In this document: one piece after another, positions 58,725 through 64,000 of the stretch
Numbering within the stretch: the stretch's first letter is position 1
Layout: the number at the start of each line of letters is the position of its first letter
NCBI GenBank assembly: GCA_019022495.1
Contig: JAFEKR010000047.1
Coordinates: 62,001 to 126,000 of the forward strand
Direction: 5' to 3'
Source of the DNA: Epichloe hybrida
Lineage: Eukaryota; Ascomycota; Sordariomycetes; Hypocreales; Clavicipitaceae
Length of the DNA stretch: 64,000 nucleotides
Position numbers and translations under genes: made by a program
The notes under the pieces: model-generated
Databases searched by the model: none
What the model was told of the DNA's origin: nothing
What the model saw: only the letters and a program-made list of their open reading frames with translations

Positions 58725-60444
58725 TCACGCCCACCCCATTCTCTTCCTGAACCATTTCAACGTCTCCAGCCCGCTCTGCACACGCATTCCCACGCGCGCA
58801 TCCAGCACGAACGGCTCCCACGCCTTGACTTTCTCCAGGTACTCCTCGCACTCGTCTGTCCTGGCGCGTCTATACTCTGCCACCTCGTCTGGCGATCCCC
58901 CGGGCGGGCTGCAGCACCGCGCCCACGCAATGACTGCCAACTCGTAGTTGGCCACCGGCAGGACGTAGTCGTCCCTATGGCCGCCTTTGAAGACGGACCT
59001 TTTGCACCAACCGACCCCCGTTAGCAATGTCCGCGCTCCGCGCTCCATGTTGAAACAAAGTTTTTCTCCTTTTCAAAAGAAGAAGGAAGGGAAAAGGGGG
59101 AAAGGGGAGGAGGGGAGGAGGGGGGGAGGGGGGAAAGGAAAAGAGCACCTACTCATCATGCGAAAAGACGTTCTCGTCGAGAACCCGGATCGCCTCATCC
59201 ACCTTCCCCATGCCCCTCAGGACGGAGGACACGCCGATGGCCCAGACGGCCAGATTGTCCTTTTCCGTCGTCAGCTTGCGCACCGCGTCCGCGCCAGCCG
59301 TGCACCTCGCCCAGCCGAGATGGCCCATGGCCGACTCGAGCTCCTTGCTGCCCATCCTCTTCTGCCCGGCCCACATGTAGGACATCTCGAGCGCGGGGCT
59401 CGGCCCGATGGCGTCGGCGAGGTCGATGCCCAGCGTCTCGGCCGCCTCCTCCCACTTCCGGAGCTTGCGCTGCGCGAACGTCTCGAGGGGCAGTTGGCGG
59501 GCCATGAGGCGCTGCCTGCCCGAGACGAGGGGCACCTTGCGCAGAAGCTCTTCGGCCCGCTTCTTGAGACGCCTCAGCTCTGCCTCTGCCTCTGCCTCCT
59601 GCTGCTGCTGCTGCTGCGCGGCTCCGTCTTGTTCGCTGCCGTGGTGGTGGTGTGCTCCGTGGTATGCGTCGCGGTAGAGCTCCAGGCTCGCGCAGCCGGC
59701 CATGTAGTGGTACACGCCGGGGCCCCAGTCGCTCGTCTCGAGACACGCGAGGAATGTGTCGCGCATGATATGCCAATTCTGCAGGGCGAGGGCGTTGATG
59801 CCGAGCTCAAAGTCGTTGAGGGCGGTGACCTGCCTCATGGCCGACTGCTTGCCCGTGGAGAGCAGCTCGATGGCGCGGGGGAGGTCCCCGGCGTTGGCGT
59901 GGAGGCGGGATTCCTCGACGCGCCAGATGCGGGAGTCGGGATGGCGGGCGCGCAGACGTTGGAGGAGCAGCCTGCATTTCTCGCGGGGCGGCCCCACGGC
60001 CTCGGCCTCGGCCTTGGCGTCGTCGGCGTCGTCGCAGTCGTCGCAGTCGTCGCAGTCGTCGGCGTCGTCGTAGTCGTAGTCGCGCGGCGAGGGGAGGATG
60101 TCGACGGCGCCGAGGAGGCCGTTGTAGTAGCCCAGCAGCATCTGCCTGCCAGGGCGCCGTTGACGTTGTCATGGGCCGCGGAGCGCCAGAGCATGCGGAC
60201 GCCCCTGGCGCGGTTTCCGGTTCCGCCTCCGCCTCCGTGGAAGCCCACTGCCGAGAGGATGCGCGAGAAGGCGGGCGGCACGAGGCTGAGGAGGACGAGG
60301 AGGAGGCCGAAGCACAGGTTCGCGCCCGAGTGGATGAAGACGTCGACCGGGTCCGAGACGCGGAGCCCTGGTTTGCGCAACATGTCCGCGTCTCCATGGT
60401 TCAGAGTCTTCTCCTTCTCCTTCTCCTTCTCCTTCTCCTTCTCT

Positions 60445-60481
<37 letters not shown>

Positions 60482-61010
60482 CCATGGCTCTCGCCTCGGC
60501 AGCCATGATGCCGTCCAGGACGACGGACGCCTTCCTCAGCTTGTAGAGGCTCTTCATGGCCCCGACGACGCTCTCGTTGAGGACGCCGACCACGGCGCCC
60601 ATCAGCTGCGTTTCCGCCCTCACCAACTCGTACTCGGTGCCGGGGGCATACATGCTGCTGCTCGTGCCGCCGACGGCGTCATGCCGGCTGGAACATTTCC
60701 GCGCCCTCTTGCAGTCATTCCACGCCCTCGTCTCGCAGTCGGCCAGCTTGGCCACCGTCTCCGCCATCATGTCCTTGTCGAACCCCAGAATGGAGCGCAT
60801 AAAGGAGGTCATGGCCGCGCCGAGACTGTGGAACGATGAGTCCCCTCGCTCCAGCCCCTGCCGCGCGCCGTCCACGTCGTCGTTCATGATGAGGGCCGTC
60901 CATTTCAGGGCGTCGGCGAGGTGTTGTCGCTCCTTGGCCAAGTACTCTCTTTCCTGGAGGGAGTCGGCGGAGGAATTGGAGGAGCGGAAGAATCCGCTCA
61001 AGAGGCTCAT
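58725..61010 (-). CDS. iml2: IML2 / Mau-type TPR protein (DUF3808), with an apparent frameshift
   Basis: Iml2 acts at lipid droplets and mitochondria in clearing protein inclusions in yeast. Segment 1 runs from 61010 (MSLLSGFFRSSNSSADSLQE) to about 60,146, ending DNVNGALAG. Segment 2 continues at 60,141 with MLLGYYNGLLGAVDILPSPR down to 59153. The last exon is 58998-58725 (SVFKGGHRDDYVLPVANYEL...). The intron between segments 2 and 3 is clear (GTAGGT...AAAG). Segments 1 and 2 abut without room for an intron yet lie in different frames: removing two bases in GGCAGGCAG restores the frame. Alanine-Gln and Glu-Lys repeats and an Asp-Cys run (DDCDDCDDCDDADD) are conspicuous. The family identity is clear; whether the shift is real or an assembly error is not. 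Confidence 0.8.
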
Positions 61011-62007
61011 TGTTCAACTCGTTGGTGTCTGCATGGGGGGCGTCGCGCGCAGAGACTGGGAACTGGACGACTCATGTATGTATTTCACTGTCAGGTTTGA
61101 TCAATTTGGCGGACAAGTGGACCCGCCAGGCCTGGCGGGCAACTAAACACGCATGTCAAAAATTGAACACGCATATGTCATTCCAAATTAAGATAGACAG
61201 CCCACTCACCTGTTTTTAGTGTGGCTTATGTCTATTAATCTTTATAGCTTTATTAAGCATTCCCTAATAATTACCTACTAGCAGGGACTTATGATAGCTT
61301 TAATAATACTAATACCTTTGAAAACACAGAAAACACACTTATTATAAGTATTATAATTAACTTAATAAAGCTATGAAGATTAATAGACATAAGCCACATT
61401 AAAAACGGGTAGGTGGGCAGTCAATCCCGATTAGGACTAACGGCATATGCGTGTTCAATCTTTGACATATGCGCGTTTAGGCGTCCCCGCCAGGCCGGAG
61501 CAAAGCAAAGCCACCACCCACCACATCTTGCTGCGAACCCCATGTCCCTGCTTGATGCCGCCCATGTAGCGAGAGCGAGTTGTTGCTCGCAAATCGTCTT
61601 ATTTACATACTAGTTGGCCAGCATCATTCCATCGCATACCACGACCCAGCTCACCAAGTTCATCACAGAGAGATACCAACCAAATAACACCAATCAAAAT
61701 GAAATCAGCAATGAAAAGCATGTACAACTTCACGACCGTCATGTCAGCGCAGGCCAGCTTCAAGTCATTTCCTCCCCCCCCCCACCTACCAACTACCCTA
61801 TACCGCAAAATCGCGGGGCAGCAATTCTTCCGCCTTCCGCCCTCCGCCCCAAACAAGCAAAGCTCCCTCGCCCAGCTCGCCCCATCCATCATCCAACCTG
61901 CACCGACTTCCAGCCATCAACATCCGCAACCCCCCCCCTCCCCAACGTCAACTCATCGAAAAGAAAAACCACGCGCGACCCCGACCAAAACATACGCGCC
62001 TCAAAAA
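61011..62007. other. Intergenic region iml2 / sem1 with a foldback element
   Basis: Divergent region carrying the promoters of both genes. The left half is filled by the inverted-repeat element at 61,129-61,496; the right half is the sem1 leader. Confidence 0.7.
61129..61496. mobile_element. 368-bp foldback element with about 130-bp arms
   Basis: Left arm 61,129-61,257 and right arm 61,361-61,496 are imperfect inverted copies around a loop of about 103 bp. Matching blocks include GGCCTGGCGGG, CTAAACRCGCAT, TTGAACACGCATATG, GTGGCTTATGTCTATTAATC and ATAGCTTTATTAAG. Non-coding, AT-rich in the centre. The left tip is a perfect 18-base palindrome (CCCGCCAGGCCTGGCGGG, 61,122-61,139). No convincing target duplication. 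Confidence 0.82.
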
Positions 62008-62481
62008 ATGGCATCCCCAGACCCCAAGCCCGCAGACGAGCACAGCCCCGAGGACAAGAAGCCAGAGCAGAAGACCACGGCGCTAGGCGAGGACGACGAG
62101 TTCGAGGACTTCCCCGTAGACGGTGAGTCACCACACCACCGACGAGATCGCATCGATGGCATGCCAGGGCCCCGATGAACCCCCGAAACGATGGTGCGCA
62201 GAACGGGGGTCGCCGGAAAAAAAAAAAAAATGAGAACTGACGTGCGGGGAATAGACTGGCCGGAGGAGCAGACGGAGGCGGCTCAGAGCGGGGAGACGAA
62301 GCACTTGTGGGAAGAGAGTTGGGATGATGATGATGATGGGACGGATGATTTCTCCACACAGCTAAAGTGCGTAAGGAGGGTGCTGGCACTTGGCAGTCGT
62401 CATTGAACGGAAGATGAGAAGAGTAATACTGACTTTTGCAGGGAGGAACTCAAGAAGGTTGAGGCTTCGAAGCGGAGATGA
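62008..62481 (+). CDS. sem1: 26S proteasome lid subunit Sem1/Dss1
   Basis: Small acidic tether of the 19S lid, also part of TREX-2 and BRCA2-type complexes. Three exons: 62008-62122, 62255-62366 and 62442-62481, 88 residues, all with good splice signals. Seen: the two acidic-aromatic ubiquitin-binding stretches, EDDEFEDFPVDDWPEEQ (split by intron 1) and HLWEESWDDDDDGTDDFS, then the helix LKEELKKVEASKRR. The first intron is 132 bp and contains an A run. The reading frame is open for 103 codons upstream of the chosen ATG; the start is set by family length and the context AAAAAATGG. Confidence 0.95.
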
Positions 62482-62821
62482 TGGTTGCGTTGCGCGTGGG
62501 ACGCGTATTAATTACTAGAATGATGGTATAGAATGGGGCTGGGCTCACGAATAATATCACGTCAAAAACGTTCATTGGTCTTTGCTACGCTCTTACACAG
62601 GATTAAACGTGGCGAAACAAGAGGCACCAGAATGCTGGTCATGACGATGATTTTACTCCTTCTTTGACGATTCGGACAAAAATGTGACATGTATGTGTTT
62701 CTAAACTAGAGCAACGACTTGCGAGGCAAGTCTTCCAAGAAAAAAAAAAAAAAAAAGGACCCTCAGTCATTATTTTTTTTCTTCTCTTCTTTCCTTCACT
62801 TTCAGTTCCGCGAGGTTGCAT
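62482..62821. other. Convergent intergenic region sem1 / pgk1
   Basis: 340 bp of 3' flanks with A and T runs (62,740-62,780). No gene. Confidence 0.6.
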
Positions 62822-64000
62822 TTACTTACTCGACAGAGCGACAACACCAGGCAGGTCCTTGCCCTCCAGCAACTCCAGACTGGCACCACCGCCGGTGGAA
62901 ACATGGCTGAGCTTGTCCTCGACGCCATACTTGGCGGCGACGGTGGCCGTGTCACCACCACCAATGATGACAATCTTGCCACCCTCGCAGCCCTTGACGG
63001 CGGCGTCGAGGATGGACTTGGTGCCCTTGGCAAACTTGTCAAACTCAAAGACGCCCGCGGGCCCGTTCCAGAGAATGGTCTTGGCCTCGTCGACGGCCTC
63101 CTTGAACAGAGCGGACGACTTCTCGCCGCAGTCAAGACCCATCCAGCCGTCGGGAATACCATCAGCGTCAGTGGCATACCCCGTCTTTGCATCCTTGTCA
63201 AACTTGTCGGCCGTGACAAAGTCGACGGGCAAGACCACCTTGACATTGTTCTTCTTGGCCTTCTCCATCAGATCCTTGACCGTCTTGGAGCCGGCCTCGT
63301 CGAAGAGAGAAGACCCGATGGGCATGTTGTCGAGAACCTTCTTGAAGGTGAAGGCCATGCCGCCGCCAACAATAAGAGTGTTGACCTTGTCCAAAAGGTT
63401 GTCAATGAGCTGGATCTTGTCGGAGATCTTGGCACCTCCCAGGATGGCCAAGAAGGGACGCTGAGGAGACTCGAGGGCCTTGGCGAAGTAGTCCAGCTCC
63501 TTCTTCATGAGGAACCCGGCAGCCTTCTGGGGCAGATCGACGCCCACCATGGAGGAGTGGGCGCGGTGAGCGGTACCGAAAGCATCGTCTGTTGGTCATG
63601 GTCAGCTATTTGTACATTTTTCGACATGATTGTTTTGGTCGGGCAAATCAGGGTCAGCTTACTGATGAAAACGTCTCCGAGGGCAGTCAAGCCTTTGCGA
63701 AATTCCTCAACCTTGGCCTTGTCGGCCTTGATCTTGTTTCCCTCCTTGTCCTTGGAGCTACCTTCCTCTTCAATATGGAATCGCAAATTCTCGAGGAGAA
63801 TAACGGCACCACCGTCAGCCTTGTTGACTGTGGCCTCGACCTCGGAGCCGACACAGTCCGAGGTAAAAGTGACACTCTTTCCGAGTAATTTCTCGAGCTC
63901 GGGAACGACGGGCTGCAAGGAGTACTTGGAGTTGGGGGCACCATTGGGTCGGCCAAGGTGGGACATCAAGATGACCGACTTGGCGCCGTGGTCAATGGCA
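62822..64000 (-). CDS. pgk1: Phosphoglycerate kinase, 5' end beyond the window
   Basis: Glycolytic enzyme making ATP and 3-phosphoglycerate from 1,3-bisphosphoglycerate and ADP in the cytosol. The gene is cut by the right edge: the first roughly 50 residues lie outside. Visible exons: 63663 to beyond 64000 ([20 protein letters not shown] onward) and 63588-62822, separated by a 74-bp intron (GTAAGC...CAACAG) that splits the Asn codon in [18 protein letters not shown]. Seen: [53 protein letters not shown], the nucleotide-binding [13 protein letters not shown] and the closing [19 protein letters not shown]. The protein ends ALSSK. Confidence 0.97.

Noticed and set aside
58987..60546. Plus-strand frame of 519 codons
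   Set aside because: Antisense shadow of iml2, Val/Leu runs from repeats.

Overview
The window reads as a chromosome segment of a filamentous ascomycete, most likely a Sordariomycete of the Hypocreales type. Reasons: short GT-AG introns of about 50-150 bp, a C2H2 plus Zn2Cys6 transcription factor, a DUF3328/UstYa-like protein, a secreted DPP IV, a CsbD-like stress protein, and a heavily RIP-mutated AT-rich block joined to GC-richer gene-bearing DNA. The species cannot be named from the sequence.

Layout. Positions 1 to about 13,880 are AT-rich, stop-riddled and full of TpA: a repeat-induced point mutation (RIP) block. Inside it lies a complete but dead Ty3/gypsy chromovirus at 2346-9403. It has 217-bp LTRs, the 5-bp target duplication ATAGG, and readable remnants of gag, CCHC knuckle, protease, RT, RNase H, integrase and chromodomain. 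A 150-bp foldback element sits at 9843-9992. Composition switches sharply near 13,880.

From 13.9 to 30.6 kb genes are sparse: the N-terminal methyltransferase Tae1/NTMT1 (18.0-19.0 kb) and a C2H2-Zn2Cys6 regulator (19.6-20.8 kb), then nearly 10 kb with no gene I can support. From 30.6 kb the window is gene-dense: BRF1 (TFIIIB), a DUF1349 protein, a Baeyer-Villiger-type monooxygenase, a UstYa-like protein, a BTB protein, a six-helix membrane protein, a CsbD-like protein, SEC11, tRNA-Lys(UUU), an unknown protein, DPP IV, CWF19, a large alpha/beta hydrolase, a fatty-acid-hydroxylase family protein, IML2, SEM1, and the 3' part of phosphoglycerate kinase cut by the right edge.

Most of these are independent housekeeping genes: Pol III initiation, signal peptide cleavage, splicing, proteasome, glycolysis, lipid-droplet/inclusion clearance. 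The only neighbours that hint at a joint role are the divergent monooxygenase and UstYa-like genes at 34.2-38.2 kb, a pairing seen in fungal RiPP clusters, but I found no precursor peptide. Two further inverted-repeat elements (53,099-53,310 and 61,129-61,496) lie between genes. A 9-mer, TACGGAGTA or its complement, recurs 12 times, only outside coding exons. I did not find a clearly new biological system; the best leads are the divergent UstYa-like/BVMO pair with altered metal- and fingerprint-motifs, the dispersed 9-mer, the structured small elements, and an apparent frameshift in IML2.
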